Below are positions 9,338 through 18,148 of a stretch of 64,000 nucleotides of DNA, piece after piece. The notes under the pieces were generated by a model. That model ran no database searches and was not told the DNA's origin. It saw nothing but the letters and a program-made list of their open reading frames with translations. A program made the position numbers and the translations under genes. The stretch's first letter is position 1, and the number at the start of each line of letters is the position of its first letter. Source of the stretch: Palleronia sp. LCG004 (lineage in GTDB: Bacteria > Pseudomonadota > Alphaproteobacteria > Rhodobacterales > Rhodobacteraceae); contig NZ_CP136760.1 of assembly GCF_032931615.1 (NCBI RefSeq), forward strand, positions 248,001-312,000. The letters are read 5' to 3'.

Positions 9338-9377
9338 ACGACCGACCGGCCCTTCGATTGCAGGGCCGGTCGGTCGT
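9338..9377 (-). terminator. Terminator-like hairpin downstream of putP-like gene
   Basis: A perfect 16-bp stem (ACGACCGACCGGCCCT and its complement) with an 8-nt loop begins 1 bp after the stop codon of the minus-strand symporter. It has no long T-run, but stability and placement support transcription termination or 3-prime-end protection. Confidence 0.75.
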
Positions 9378-9378
9378 T

Positions 9379-10848
9379 CTATTCCGCCGGGACGGCGCGG
9401 AACTCCTGCCGGTCGCGCGTGGCCAGGCTGACGCCGATTGTAGCGACAGTGGCGGCGATGAAGCCCGGGATGATCTCGTATATTCCGGGGCCACCTAGGA
9501 AGCTTCCGTTCCATCCCGCGAAAATCCAGAGGATCACAACAGCCGCCCCGGTGACGAGACCGGCCACCGCGCCCGCCCCGGTCATCCGCGACCAGGTCAG
9601 CGACAGAATGATGAGGGGCCCGAACGCGGCACCGAAACCCGCCCAGGCATTGGATACGAGCCCGAGCACCTCGCTTTCGGGATCGCGGGCGATGAAGGCC
9701 GCGACGAGGCCCACCGCGACCACGGAAAGACGGCCGATATTGACAACTTCCGTCTCGCTCGCGTCACGGTGGATGAAGAGCCTATAGAAATCTTCGGCGA
9801 GAGAGGAGGATGCCACGAGAAGCTGACTGGAAACCGTCGACATGATCGCGGCCAGCAGCGCGGCGAATAGAAACCCGGTGACGAGCGGGTGGAACAGCAG
9901 GTTCGCCAAAACGATGAAGATCGTCTCGCCATCGCTGACATCTACGCCGTTGCGCACGACATAGGCCCGTCCGAGAATGCCCACCCCGATCGCGCCGATC
10001 AGGGAAATGCCCATCCAGATCATCCCGATGTTCCGCGCGGCCGCCACCGCCCCGACGGACTTGATCGCCATGAAGCGGACGATGATGTGCGGCTGCCCGA
10101 AATAGCCGAGCCCCCAGGTTACTGCCGAGAGCCATCCGAGCAGCGTGAGGCCCGATGTCAGAGAGAGGGAAAAACCCTCGACGCCCGAAAGCGTCTCGCG
10201 CGCCTGATCGAATCCACCGCCGTCGCCTGCGTAGAGAACCACGATCGGCATGACGACAAGGGCGAGCATCATGATGCAGCCCTGCACGAAATCGGTGAGC
10301 GACACCGCGAGGAAACCGCCGACGACGGTATAGGCGAGCACCATGCCGAGCGTCAGCCAGACGCCCAGCTGATAGGACCCGTCGAACGCGGATTGCACCA
10401 GCTTGCCGCCACCGACGAGGCCGCTCGCCGTGTAGACGGCGAAGAAGAGGACGATCACGACCGCCGAGACCACCCGCAGAAGCGTCGCCTGGCTGGGGAA
10501 GCGATTGGCGAGGAAGGAAGGAATGGTCAGCGCGTTGTCGTAGCGTTCGGTCTGCTCGCGCAGGCGCGGCGCGACGATGATCCAGTTGAAGAGCGCCCCG
10601 ACGAACAGGCCGATCCCGATCCAGGCCTCAACGAGGCCCGCGGCATAGAGCGCACCCGGCAGACCCAGCAACAGCCAACCCGACATGTCCGACGCGCCGG
10701 CGGACAGCGCGGCCACCGCCGGAGGCAGATTGCGGCCCCCGAGGACGTAATCCTCGGAATTCGACGTCGATCTTCGATACGCGTATAGTCCGATCGCGAT
10801 CATCGCGGCGAAGTATATCGCGAGCGATACCCAAATTCCGGTTGCCAT
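9379..10848 (-). CDS. putP: Sodium/proline symporter (PutP-like)
   Basis: Sodium:solute symporter of 489 residues with about 13 membrane spans, importing proline with Na+ if the PutP assignment holds. Features are YFAAMIAIGLYAYRR at the N terminus, then YVLGGRNLPPAVAALSAGAS and DMSGWLLLGLPGALYAAG, which match the PutP subgroup, and length is standard (about 490-500). The ATG at 10848 follows AAGGAGGACCCTCG. It stands alone between two other carriers; no putA is present in the window, so proline as substrate remains an inference. Confidence 0.85.
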   Translation of the reverse strand: MATGIWVSLAIYFAAMIAIGLYAYRRSTSNSEDYVLGGRNLPPAVAALSAGASDMSGWLLLGLPGALYAAGLVEAWIGIGLFVGALFNWIIVAPRLREQTERYDNALTIPSFLANRFPSQATLLRVVSAVVIVLFFAVYTASGLVGGGKLVQSAFDGSYQLGVWLTLGMVLAYTVVGGFLAVSLTDFVQGCIMMLALVVMPIVVLYAGDGGGFDQARETLSGVEGFSLSLTSGLTLLGWLSAVTWGLGYFGQPHIIVRFMAIKSVGAVAAARNIGMIWMGISLIGAIGVGILGRAYVVRNGVDVSDGETIFIVLANLLFHPLVTGFLFAALLAAIMSTVSSQLLVASSSLAEDFYRLFIHRDASETEVVNIGRLSVVAVGLVAAFIARDPESEVLGLVSNAWAGFGAAFGPLIILSLTWSRMTGAGAVAGLVTGAAVVILWIFAGWNGSFLGGPGIYEIIPGFIAATVATIGVSLATRDRQEFRAVPAE

Positions 10849-11011
10849 CGAGGGTCCTCCTTGCAGCTTCGGTCCGACCCTTGCACGGTGTTCACCGAAA
10901 TTTGAACCGTTAAATCTGAAGTGAGCTGCGGTCCGATGCAGCAGAGGCCGGCCCGAAAGGGGTCGAAGGGGACGTATCGCCGCTGACTTTGGTCATCGGT
11001 AAAGGGGACGA

Positions 11012-11042
11012 AAAGGCCGGCTCGGGGATCGAGCCGGCCTTT
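11012..11042 (-). terminator. Rho-independent terminator after the ActP-like symporter
   Basis: A 13-bp perfect stem (AAAGGCCGGCTCG / CGAGCCGGCCTTT) with a 5-nt loop, about 50 bp after the stop of the minus-strand symporter. On the minus strand the stem ends in a TTTT run, the classical intrinsic terminator form. Confidence 0.85.
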
Positions 11043-11094
11043 CCTGGTTCGGATCGGGCCCGGGGCGTCGGCCCGAAGGCTGACGCGATCGGGG

Positions 11095-12876
11095 TCAGTG
11101 GCCGGTGGCGCTGCCGGCCCCACGGGGAATGCGGACATTCTCGATCATCGCCTTCACCTCGTCGGGGGTATCGGCCGTGCGGCCCGAGACCACGAAGGCC
11201 ACGACGAAGTTCAGCAGCGCCCCGAAGCAGCCGATGGCGGTCGATTGAATCCCGAAGAGCGAACCCTCGATCGTGTCGGGAAAGCTTTCGGTGCCGGGGA
11301 TGAAGAACCAGCCCTTGTGTAGGAAGATGTAGACCACCGTGAAGACGAGCCCGGTCAGCATGCCCGATACGGCACCCACGTTGTTGATGCGGCGCGAGAA
11401 GACGCCCATCACCAGCGCGGGAAAGATCGTCGCCGCCGCGATCCCGAAGGCGAGTGCCACGGTCTGCGCGGCAAAGCCCGGCGGGTTCAGTCCGAGATAC
11501 GTGGCCACCACCACCGCAACCGCCATTGAGCCCCGTGCCCACCACAGCTCTGCCGAATCCGAGATGTTCGGATTGATCGACCGCTTCACGAGGTCGTGGC
11601 TGATCGCCGAGGAGATCGCCAGGAGCAGACCCGCCGCGGTCGAGAGCGCGGCCGCCATTCCGCCCGCCGCCACCAGCGCGATGACCCAGCCGGGAAGCTG
11701 CGCGATCTCGGGGTTCGCAAGGACGAGGATGTCAGGGTTGAAGAGGACGAGCTCGTTGCCGGCAAGTTCGGTCGTGCCGAGGGTCTCGGAAGGCGTGCCG
11801 TTCTCGTCGTAATATTGCAGGCGGCCGTCCCCGTTCTTGTCCTCGATGCCGAGCAGCCCGGTGGTCTGCCAGTTCTCGAACCAGGCCGGAAGCTCGTCGA
11901 TCTCGATCGCCTCTGCGTTCTGGGTGCCGTTGGGCCAGATCGTGTCCATGATGTTGAGCCGCGCCATCGCGCCGACCGCCGGGGCGGTCAGATAGACGAT
12001 GGCAATGAAGACCAGCGCCCAGCCTGCCGACAGCCGCGCATCCGACACTTTCGGCACGGTGAAGAAGCGGATGATCACGTGTGGCAGGCCCGCGGTGCCG
12101 ATCATCAGGGTCAGGGTGAACAGGAACATGTTGAGCACCGCCAGGGGCGCGCCGTCCTGTGCGGTGTAGGACGAGAAACCGAGATCCGCGAGGGTCTGGT
12201 TCAGCGTTGCCAGCAACGGCTCTCCGGAATTCTCATAGGTTGAGAAAAGGCCGAGGCCCGGGATCGGATTGCCCGTCAGCTGGAGCGAGATGAAGATCGC
12301 CGGCACCGTATAGGCGAAAACCAGGACGACGTATTGAGCGACCTGGGTATAGGTGATCCCCTTCATGCCCCCGAGAACCGCGTAGAAGAACACGACCGCC
12401 GCCCCGATGAAGAGGCCGGTGGAGTTCGACACCTGGAGAAAGCGCGAGAAGGCCACGCCCACCCCGGTCATCTGCCCGATGACGTAGGTGATCGAGGCGA
12501 TGACGAGGCACAGCACCGCCACGAGTCGCGCGCTGCGGCTGTAGAAGCGGTCGCCGATGAATTCGGGAACGGTGAAGCTGCCGAACTTGCGGAGATACGG
12601 TGCCAGCAGCAATGCCAGCAGCACGTATCCCCCCGTCCATCCCATGAGATAGGCGGACGCCGTGTAGCCCGAGAAGGCGATGAGGCCCGCCATGGAGATG
12701 AAGGAGGCGGCCGACATCCAGTCCGCCGCTGTGGCCATTCCGTTTGTGACCGGATGGATGCCGCGTCCGGCCGCGTAGAATTCCGATGTCGTTCCGGCCC
12801 GTGCCCAGATCGCGATCGCGATATAAAGCAGGAACGAGCCGCCGATGATCAGCAGGTTGAGGTAATACTGGTCCAT
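11095..12876 (-). CDS. Sodium:solute symporter, ActP-like, VC_2705 subfamily
   Basis: Membrane carrier of 593 residues of the sodium:solute symporter family, close to acetate permease ActP. Visible are YAAGRGIHPVTNGMATAADW, SFISMAGLIAFSGY and AAGLLLAISSAISHDLVKR. Compared with ActP there is an insert near residues 330-375 containing DKNGDGRLQYYD, which fits an EF-hand calcium loop. The ATG at 12876 has GGAGGATTGAGCC, whose SD lies inside the end of the upstream DUF4212 gene; that small subunit is the hallmark partner of the VC_2705 subgroup. Substrate is probably a small carboxylate (acetate or similar), inferred. Confidence 0.88.
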   Translation of the reverse strand: MDQYYLNLLIIGGSFLLYIAIAIWARAGTTSEFYAAGRGIHPVTNGMATAADWMSAASFISMAGLIAFSGYTASAYLMGWTGGYVLLALLLAPYLRKFGSFTVPEFIGDRFYSRSARLVAVLCLVIASITYVIGQMTGVGVAFSRFLQVSNSTGLFIGAAVVFFYAVLGGMKGITYTQVAQYVVLVFAYTVPAIFISLQLTGNPIPGLGLFSTYENSGEPLLATLNQTLADLGFSSYTAQDGAPLAVLNMFLFTLTLMIGTAGLPHVIIRFFTVPKVSDARLSAGWALVFIAIVYLTAPAVGAMARLNIMDTIWPNGTQNAEAIEIDELPAWFENWQTTGLLGIEDKNGDGRLQYYDENGTPSETLGTTELAGNELVLFNPDILVLANPEIAQLPGWVIALVAAGGMAAALSTAAGLLLAISSAISHDLVKRSINPNISDSAELWWARGSMAVAVVVATYLGLNPPGFAAQTVALAFGIAAATIFPALVMGVFSRRINNVGAVSGMLTGLVFTVVYIFLHKGWFFIPGTESFPDTIEGSLFGIQSTAIGCFGALLNFVVAFVVSGRTADTPDEVKAMIENVRIPRGAGSATGH

Positions 12877-12879
12877 GGC

Positions 12880-13155
12880 TCAATCCTCCTCGACGCCGTA
12901 TTCCCGGTCGATCTTGTTCATGCGCCAGGCGTAGAAAAAGATCAGGACAAGGAAGACGAGGATCGAGCCTTGCTGGGCGAACCAGAACCCCAGATCCGTT
13001 CCGCCGATCGGTATGACCGACAATATCGGCCGCAAGAGAATGGCGAAGCCGAAGCTCACCAGGGCCCAGACGATAAGGCATCCGACGATCGTCCGGATAT
13101 TGGCCTTCCAGTAGCCGGTCGCGTCACTTGGACGCCGTCCCGTTCCGTCACTCAT
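12880..13155 (-). CDS. DUF4212 symporter small subunit
   Basis: Protein of 91 residues with two membrane spans (residues about 22-46, TIVGCLIVWALVSFGFAILL, and 58-78, SILVFLVLIFFYAWRM) and a charged tail MNKIDREYG. This is the form of the DUF4212 small subunit encoded just before VC_2705-type sodium:solute symporters. Stop and the next gene's start are 3 bp apart, so translation is coupled. The ATG at 13155 follows GGGAGGAAATC. It probably assembles with or stabilises the large symporter subunit. Confidence 0.88.
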   Translation of the reverse strand: MSDGTGRRPSDATGYWKANIRTIVGCLIVWALVSFGFAILLRPILSVIPIGGTDLGFWFAQQGSILVFLVLIFFYAWRMNKIDREYGVEED

Positions 13156-13530
13156 GATTTCCTCCCAGTTTCACGATGCACGTTTCGTCGTGTCCGACAC
13201 CAGCATCGCGAGATCAGCATGGGCCGAAGTCTCGCTATAAGGTAGTGATTTTTCATAGGGTGGGACGGTACCGCGCAATTCGGCCGATCAGGTCCGCAGG
13301 GGACGTAAATCGGTCGGTCTGCGTCCTCTGCCAACCGTTTCCGGCAGTATGAAAGCATGGGTGTTGCGTGCAAGCGAAGCGCCGCGCCGAAGAGGCCGGG
13401 TCGAAGACCATTGGCCGGTCGAAGCGTCCGGCCCTCGGGTCGCACCCGCGATTTGTCGCATGCCGGTTCCAAGTCGCTGCGGGGACCTATGTGGCTGCTG
13501 ACCCAACCCTGATGCCGAGATATTTCGACC
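13156..13530. other. 375-bp divergent intergenic region
   Basis: This space separates the minus-strand symporter operon from the plus-strand amidotransferase, so it must hold both promoters. I see no stable hairpin, clear operator palindrome or convincing small gene in it. Confidence 0.5.
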
Positions 13531-14376
13531 ATGCCGCTTCATGTCCTCGTCGTGTCGAGCGAGACCCCGGACCAGCAGGCCGCCCGGCGTCGTCGTTCGG
13601 GCATGGCCTCGCACGAAACCTATGCCGACACCGTGCGCGACATGATGGGGGAGGGCACGATCGAGCATGTCTCCTGCGTGGAAAGCGGTGCCGATGTGAC
13701 ACTCGAATGGCTGCGGCAGTTCGACGGCGTCCTGTTTCCGGGTTCGCCCATCCAGATGCATGAAGCCACGCCCGAAGTCCGCAGGGCGGCACGTTTCATG
13801 GCGGCCGTGTTCGAAGCGGGCGTGCCATCCTTCGGGTCCTGTGCGGGATTGCAGATCGCCGCGGTCGCCGCGGGTGGTGCGGTAAAGCCCTGCGAAACGC
13901 GGATGGAGGCCGGATTTGCGCGCGGGATCGTCGCGACCGAGGCTGGGCGCGGTCATCCGATGTTGCGGGGGCGCCCGGGCGCGTGGGACGCCCCGACGAT
14001 GCATTCGGCCGTCGTGTGCGAGCTGCCCGAAGGGGGAACGGTCCTCGCCGGGACGCGGGACGTGCCCGTCGAGGCCGCGGAAATCCGGTCGGGATCGGGT
14101 GTGTTCTGGGGTGTGCAGTATCACCCCGAACTCGCCCTGGCCGAGATCGCGGATGCGCTGAGAGGGCAGTCCGAGGCGCTCGTCCATCAGGGTCTGGCCC
14201 AGGACGAGAAAACCGTCGAGCGGTATGCGGGCGATCTCGATGCACTGGATGCGGTGCCGGAACGGCGCGATCTTGCATGGCAGCTCGGTCTGGATGTCGA
14301 AGTCACCGACGGGCGGCTACGACGAACGGAAATTGCCAATTTCCTGAATGCGATCAGGCAAAAGGCCGCAGCCTGA
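13531..14376 (+). CDS. Class I glutamine amidotransferase
   Basis: Stand-alone GMP-synthase-like glutamine amidotransferase of 281 residues, which would release ammonia from glutamine for an unknown acceptor. The catalytic triad is visible: Cys104 in PSFGSCAGLQ, His198 and Glu200 in VQYHPE. The N terminus HVLVVSSETPDQQAARRRRSG fits this subgroup. Residues about 205-281 form a helical extension beyond the usual domain (about 190-240 residues in relatives). No synthetase partner is adjacent, so the acceptor is unknown; related stand-alone proteins include gamma-glutamyl hydrolases. The start at 13531 has only a weak ribosome-binding site. Confidence 0.82.
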   Translation: MPLHVLVVSSETPDQQAARRRRSGMASHETYADTVRDMMGEGTIEHVSCVESGADVTLEWLRQFDGVLFPGSPIQMHEATPEVRRAARFMAAVFEAGVPSFGSCAGLQIAAVAAGGAVKPCETRMEAGFARGIVATEAGRGHPMLRGRPGAWDAPTMHSAVVCELPEGGTVLAGTRDVPVEAAEIRSGSGVFWGVQYHPELALAEIADALRGQSEALVHQGLAQDEKTVERYAGDLDALDAVPERRDLAWQLGLDVEVTDGRLRRTEIANFLNAIRQKAAA

Positions 14377-14403
14377 TCGGGGCCGCCTCGTCCCGGCGAT
14401 CAG
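14373..14403. terminator. Hairpin between convergent amidotransferase and exoD-like genes
   Basis: CTGATCG (14373-14379) and CGATCAG (14397-14403) can pair, extended by GGG/CCC inside. It covers the amidotransferase stop codon and lies between convergent genes, so it may act as a terminator. No T-run is present. Confidence 0.4.
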
Positions 14404-14451
14404 TGTGCATCCAGAGCGTCCCGTCGATCGCTTGAAATGCGGTTCCTTCGC

Positions 14452-15138
14452 TCAGGACAAGATGAACGAGTGGACGAGCAGGACGGCACCCTTGAGCAGT
14501 CCGAGGATCACGCCGGACACAACCGCGATCCCCGCAAGACCGATCACCGTACCGGCGATAGCCGCGATGCCGTCCCTTTCGAGGACTGCCAGCGCCATGA
14601 TCGCAATTGCGAGGGCAGGAACAGAGTTCCCGAACGGGATCGGCAGGAACAGGACGACCGCGAGGATGAAGGCGAAGAGACCGATGATCCGTTCACCGGG
14701 CCGGTCGACCAGCCACGTCAATCTCGGGCCGATCAGACGTTCGAGCCGTCGGACGAAAGGCAGGACCCGCAGCAGCATCCGCGAAAAATCGGCGCGCCGG
14801 AAGGACCGCTTGCGCATGAGCTCGGGCAGCCACGGCTGGTCGCGGCCGCACATGAGCTGCCAAGTCAGGAGAAGCAGAGGCGCGCCAAGAACCGCAGAGA
14901 TGCCGGGGATCGCAATGGGCAGCGCCACGGGAAGTGCGAAGATGAACAGCAGCGAGCCGAATGCGCGATTGCCGAACCCCTCGACGAGCTGACCCAGCGT
15001 GATCCGTTCGTCGGCACCGGCGGGCGCGTCGGCGATCCCCTGAAGTATGTCGGAGATCCGGCGTGTCGTGCGGTCGTCGTCCGGATCGGGGGGGTCTGCG
15101 GCCATTGTAACTTCGGGGGCCGTCGTCTGCGTGAGCAT
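14452..15138 (-). CDS. ExoD family protein
   Basis: Membrane protein of 228 residues resembling ExoD, first linked to exopolysaccharide production in rhizobia. The cytoplasmic N terminus has RRISDILQGIADAP and ITLGQLVEGFGNRAFG; hydrophobic segments follow, including LLFIFALPVALPIAIPG, LFAFILAVVLFLPIPFGN and IAAIAGTVIGLAGIAVVSGV. The start at 15138 (MLTQTTAPEV) is a choice: a second ATG 12 residues on and an upstream extension are also open, and the ribosome-binding site is weak. Molecular function remains unclear. Confidence 0.82.
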   Translation of the reverse strand: MLTQTTAPEVTMAADPPDPDDDRTTRRISDILQGIADAPAGADERITLGQLVEGFGNRAFGSLLFIFALPVALPIAIPGISAVLGAPLLLLTWQLMCGRDQPWLPELMRKRSFRRADFSRMLLRVLPFVRRLERLIGPRLTWLVDRPGERIIGLFAFILAVVLFLPIPFGNSVPALAIAIMALAVLERDGIAAIAGTVIGLAGIAVVSGVILGLLKGAVLLVHSFILS

Positions 15139-15518
15139 GGTCGGTCTCTTGAAAAAGCTGCCTGAACGCTGTCGGGGCAATCGCGCCGAAAGCAACTCCT
15201 GTCTCGGTACGGGTGCGGTGTACTCTCCGAGTTTCGGCGTTGCACTACGAAATGCAGTCGCCATCCTGATCCGATCCCACGGAACGGAATACGGGTCGAC
15301 ATTTGGCAACGCGCCAACCTGCCCTTCGGGTTCCGCAACCGATGGGAGTTTAGGCGTTCGGATCCAACAGGTCCGAAGAATTCAGCAAAATGCCCTATCC
15401 GCGGTCGCGCGGGCGGGATCGCATCGCATGAAACATGTGCACCTGCCCGATTTCGATCTTGAATGGCCCGGGATGAAGCCCGGGCCGGCGTCCGAGCGAT
15501 AGAGAGCGGAGATACACC
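15139..15518. other. Divergent intergenic region with leader hairpin
   Basis: 380 bp between exoD-like (minus) and the ABC operon (plus). The notable element is a perfect 8-bp hairpin, GGCCCGGG / CCCGGGCC with loop ATGAAG, at 15465-15486, about 33 bp before the start codon of the binding protein. It could be a leader structure or the end of an upstream transcript. Nothing else is recognisable. Confidence 0.45.
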
Positions 15519-17123
15519 TTGAGAGACTGGAAGCATGGCTTTTTGGCGATCACACTGGTTGCAGGCGCGTCTTTCGCGGGGACCGCGAACGCTCAGGGAA
15601 CCCTGCGGATCGGGATGACGGCAGCCGACATTCCCTTGACCACCGGTCAGACCGACCAGGGCGGCGAGGGGATGCGTTTCATCGGCTACACCCTCTATGA
15701 TCCGCTTGTATCCTGGGACCTGCTTTCCGCGGACAGGCCGTCGGAACTGGTCCCCGGGCTCGCGACGGAATGGTCGGTGAACGAAGACGACCAGACGGTC
15801 TGGACGTTCAAGCTTCGCGAAGGCGTCACGTTCCACGACGGCAGCCCCTTCACGGCCGAGACTGCCGTGTGGAACTTCGACAAGCTGCTCGACGAATCGT
15901 CGGAGCAGTACGACCCGCGGCAATCCGCACAGGGACGGTCGCGGATTCCGACGGTCGAAAGCTACCGCGCCATCGACGAATACACCCTCGAGATCACCAC
16001 GACCGAACCCGACGCGACGCTGCCGTATCAGTTGTCGTGGATCCTGATGTCCTCCCAGGCGAACTGGGAAGCGCTCGACAAGGATTGGGAGCGGGTCGCG
16101 CAGGAGCCTTCGGGAACGGGGCCGTGGCAGATGGAGACCTTCGTCCCACGCGAGCGCGCCGAGATGGTGCCGTTCAAGGATTACTGGGATGCCGAACGGG
16201 TGCCGCAGCTCGACAGCATGATCCTGATCCCGCTGCCCGAACCGAATGCCCGCTCGGCCGCGCTCCTGTCGGGGCAGGTCGACTGGATCGAGGCGCCCGC
16301 GCCCGACACCATTCCCGCCATGGAGGGCAACGGTTTCGTCATCTCGTCGAACACCTATCCTCATAACTGGACTTGGCACCTCTCGCGTCTCGACGGGTCG
16401 CCCTGGAACGACATCAACGTGCGCAAGGCGGCCAATCTCGCGATCGACCGCGAGGGGATGGGCGCGCTTCTGGGCGGATTGATGGTGCCCGCCGAAGGGT
16501 TCCTGCCGCCCTCGTCGAACTGGTTCGGCGAGCCGGAATTCGAGGTCCGCTACGATCCCGAGGCGGCAAAGGAGCTGCTGGCCGAGGCGGGCTACGGTCC
16601 CGACAACCGGCTGGCGGTCAAGGCGCTGATCTCGCCCTCGGGGTCGGGGCAGATGCTGCCGCTGCCGATGAACGAGTATGTCCAGCAGAACCTGGCCGCG
16701 ATCGGGATCGACGTCGAGTTTTCGGTCGTCGAGTGGAACCAGATGATCAACCTCTGGCGCGCTGGTGCCGCGGACCCGGCCGTCGAAGGGGCTGAATCGA
16801 TCAACTTCAGCTACTTCGTGCAGGATCCGTTCACCGGCCTCATCAGGCACCTGTCCTGCGATCTCATCGCGCCCGACGGGACGAATTGGGGTCATTACTG
16901 CGACCCCGAGATGCAGGCGCTTTTCGAGGAGATCCAGACCACTTTCGACGTGGAGGCGCAGAACGAGGTCTTGCGCAGGACTCACGAGAAATACGTGGAC
17001 GACGCCCTGTTCCTGATGGTCGCGCATGACGTGGCCCCGCGTGCGCTCAGCCCGCGCGTCGAGGGTTACGTCCAGGCGCAGAACTGGTTCCAGAACTTCT
17101 CCTCGATCACCATGACCGACTGA
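15519..17123 (+). CDS. Peptide/opine-type ABC transporter substrate-binding protein
   Basis: Periplasmic binding protein of 534 residues (SBP family 5, DppA/OppA/NikA-like) feeding the permeases encoded next. The signal peptide is MRDWKHGFLAITLVAGASFA... ending TANAQG. Family motifs are YDPLVSWDLLSADRPSELVPGLATEW in outline, then TVWTFKLREGVTFHDGSPFTAE. A TTG start at 15519 is used: it has GGAG 7 bp upstream, and the next in-frame ATG would remove the signal peptide. Ligand is not readable; the operon's amidase suggests an amide- or peptide-containing compound. Confidence 0.87.
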   Translation: MRDWKHGFLAITLVAGASFAGTANAQGTLRIGMTAADIPLTTGQTDQGGEGMRFIGYTLYDPLVSWDLLSADRPSELVPGLATEWSVNEDDQTVWTFKLREGVTFHDGSPFTAETAVWNFDKLLDESSEQYDPRQSAQGRSRIPTVESYRAIDEYTLEITTTEPDATLPYQLSWILMSSQANWEALDKDWERVAQEPSGTGPWQMETFVPRERAEMVPFKDYWDAERVPQLDSMILIPLPEPNARSAALLSGQVDWIEAPAPDTIPAMEGNGFVISSNTYPHNWTWHLSRLDGSPWNDINVRKAANLAIDREGMGALLGGLMVPAEGFLPPSSNWFGEPEFEVRYDPEAAKELLAEAGYGPDNRLAVKALISPSGSGQMLPLPMNEYVQQNLAAIGIDVEFSVVEWNQMINLWRAGAADPAVEGAESINFSYFVQDPFTGLIRHLSCDLIAPDGTNWGHYCDPEMQALFEEIQTTFDVEAQNEVLRRTHEKYVDDALFLMVAHDVAPRALSPRVEGYVQAQNWFQNFSSITMTD

Positions 17124-17130
17124 CGGCAAT

Positions 17131-17165
17131 ACCGCACCCGCCGCGCAGCGTGCGGCGGGTGCGGT
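17131..17165 (+). promoter_or_regulatory. Intercistronic hairpin between binding-protein and permease genes
   Basis: A perfect 14-bp stem (ACCGCACCCGCCGC / GCGGCGGGTGCGGT) with a 7-nt loop starts 7 bp after the binding-protein stop and lies 28 bp before the permease start. Like the smoE-smoF hairpin, it probably protects the upstream mRNA and reduces read-through. Confidence 0.7.
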
Positions 17166-17193
17166 CGGCCCGTCGCGAAAGGAGTTCCGGCGC

Positions 17194-18147
17194 ATGTTCG
17201 TCTATTTCCTCAGACGCCTGATCCTCGTGATGCCGGTGGCATTCGGGGTCTCGGTCATCTGCTTCATGCTGGTGCAGATCGCACCGGGCGATCCGCTGAC
17301 CGCGATCATGCCGGTCGACGCGACGGCCGAACAGCAGGCCGCGATGCGCGCGGCCTACGGGCTCGATAAGCCCCTGCCGGTCCAGTACGTCGTCTGGGTA
17401 GGAAACCTGATCCAGGGCGACATGGGTCGGTCGATCGCGACGGGGCGCCCTGTCGCGGACGAGGTGTTCGGCGCGGTGCAGAACTCGCTCCTCCTCGCGG
17501 TGAGCGCGGCGATCATCGCCTTTCCCATCGGCGTGCTGCTGGGCTTCGTCGCGGGCTATTTCCGCGATACGATCCTCGACCGGATCGTCACGGCGATCTC
17601 GATCGCCGGCGTATCGGTCCCGAACTACTGGCTCGGCATCGTGCTGGTCATCATCTTCTCGGTCAATCTCGGCTGGTTGCCCTCGATGGGTGCGGGGCCA
17701 GGGGGCTCGCAGGACTGGTCCTGGAACTGGTCGCATCTGCGGCATCTGATCCTGCCGGCGGCGACGCTTGCCGTGGTTCCGATCGGCATCGTCGCACGGA
17801 CCGTACGCGCGCTGGCCGGTGACATCCTGTCGATGGATTTCGTTCTGGCGCTCTATGCCAAGGGGATGAGCCGCGGCGACGTGATCCGCCACGTGGCCCG
17901 CAACGCGGCGGCCACGGCCCTCTCGGTCATGGGTCTGCAGCTCGGATATCTGCTCGGCGGGTCGATCCTGATCGAGACGGTCTTCAACTGGCCGGGCTCG
18001 GGATACCTGCTGTCGAACGCCATCTTCCAGCGCGACCTGCCGCTTCTGCAGGGGACGATCCTGGTCCTCGCGCTGTTCTTCGTAGCGATGAACCTTGTCG
18101 TCGACGTGGCGCAGGCCGCGATCGATCCACGCATAAAGAGGACCTGA
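17194..18147 (+). CDS. ABC transporter permease, DppB/OppB type
   Basis: Inner-membrane permease of 317 residues with about six spans. The start MFVYFLRRLILVMPVAFGVS is classic for the DppB/OppB class, as are VQIAPGDPLTAIMP and the C-terminal NWPGSGYLLSNAIFQRDLPLLQG. The EAA-type loop is near residue 225-245 (LYAKGMSRGDVIRHVARNA). The ATG at 17194 follows AAAGGAGTTCCGGCGC. It pairs with the next permease, 1 bp downstream. Confidence 0.92.
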   Translation: MFVYFLRRLILVMPVAFGVSVICFMLVQIAPGDPLTAIMPVDATAEQQAAMRAAYGLDKPLPVQYVVWVGNLIQGDMGRSIATGRPVADEVFGAVQNSLLLAVSAAIIAFPIGVLLGFVAGYFRDTILDRIVTAISIAGVSVPNYWLGIVLVIIFSVNLGWLPSMGAGPGGSQDWSWNWSHLRHLILPAATLAVVPIGIVARTVRALAGDILSMDFVLALYAKGMSRGDVIRHVARNAAATALSVMGLQLGYLLGGSILIETVFNWPGSGYLLSNAIFQRDLPLLQGTILVLALFFVAMNLVVDVAQAAIDPRIKRT

Positions 18148-18148
18148 C

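Noticed and set aside
7803-9431. 542-codon plus-strand frame opposite the AtoE-like gene
   Set aside because: Composition dominated by Arg, Asp, His and Gly with no family motif; the minus-strand frame encodes a clear membrane carrier.
14865-17195. 776-codon open frame on the minus strand opposite the peptide-type binding protein
   Set aside because: It runs antisense to a clear receptor gene, is rich in Arg/His/Pro, and has no recognisable domain; it is a by-product of GC-rich third positions.
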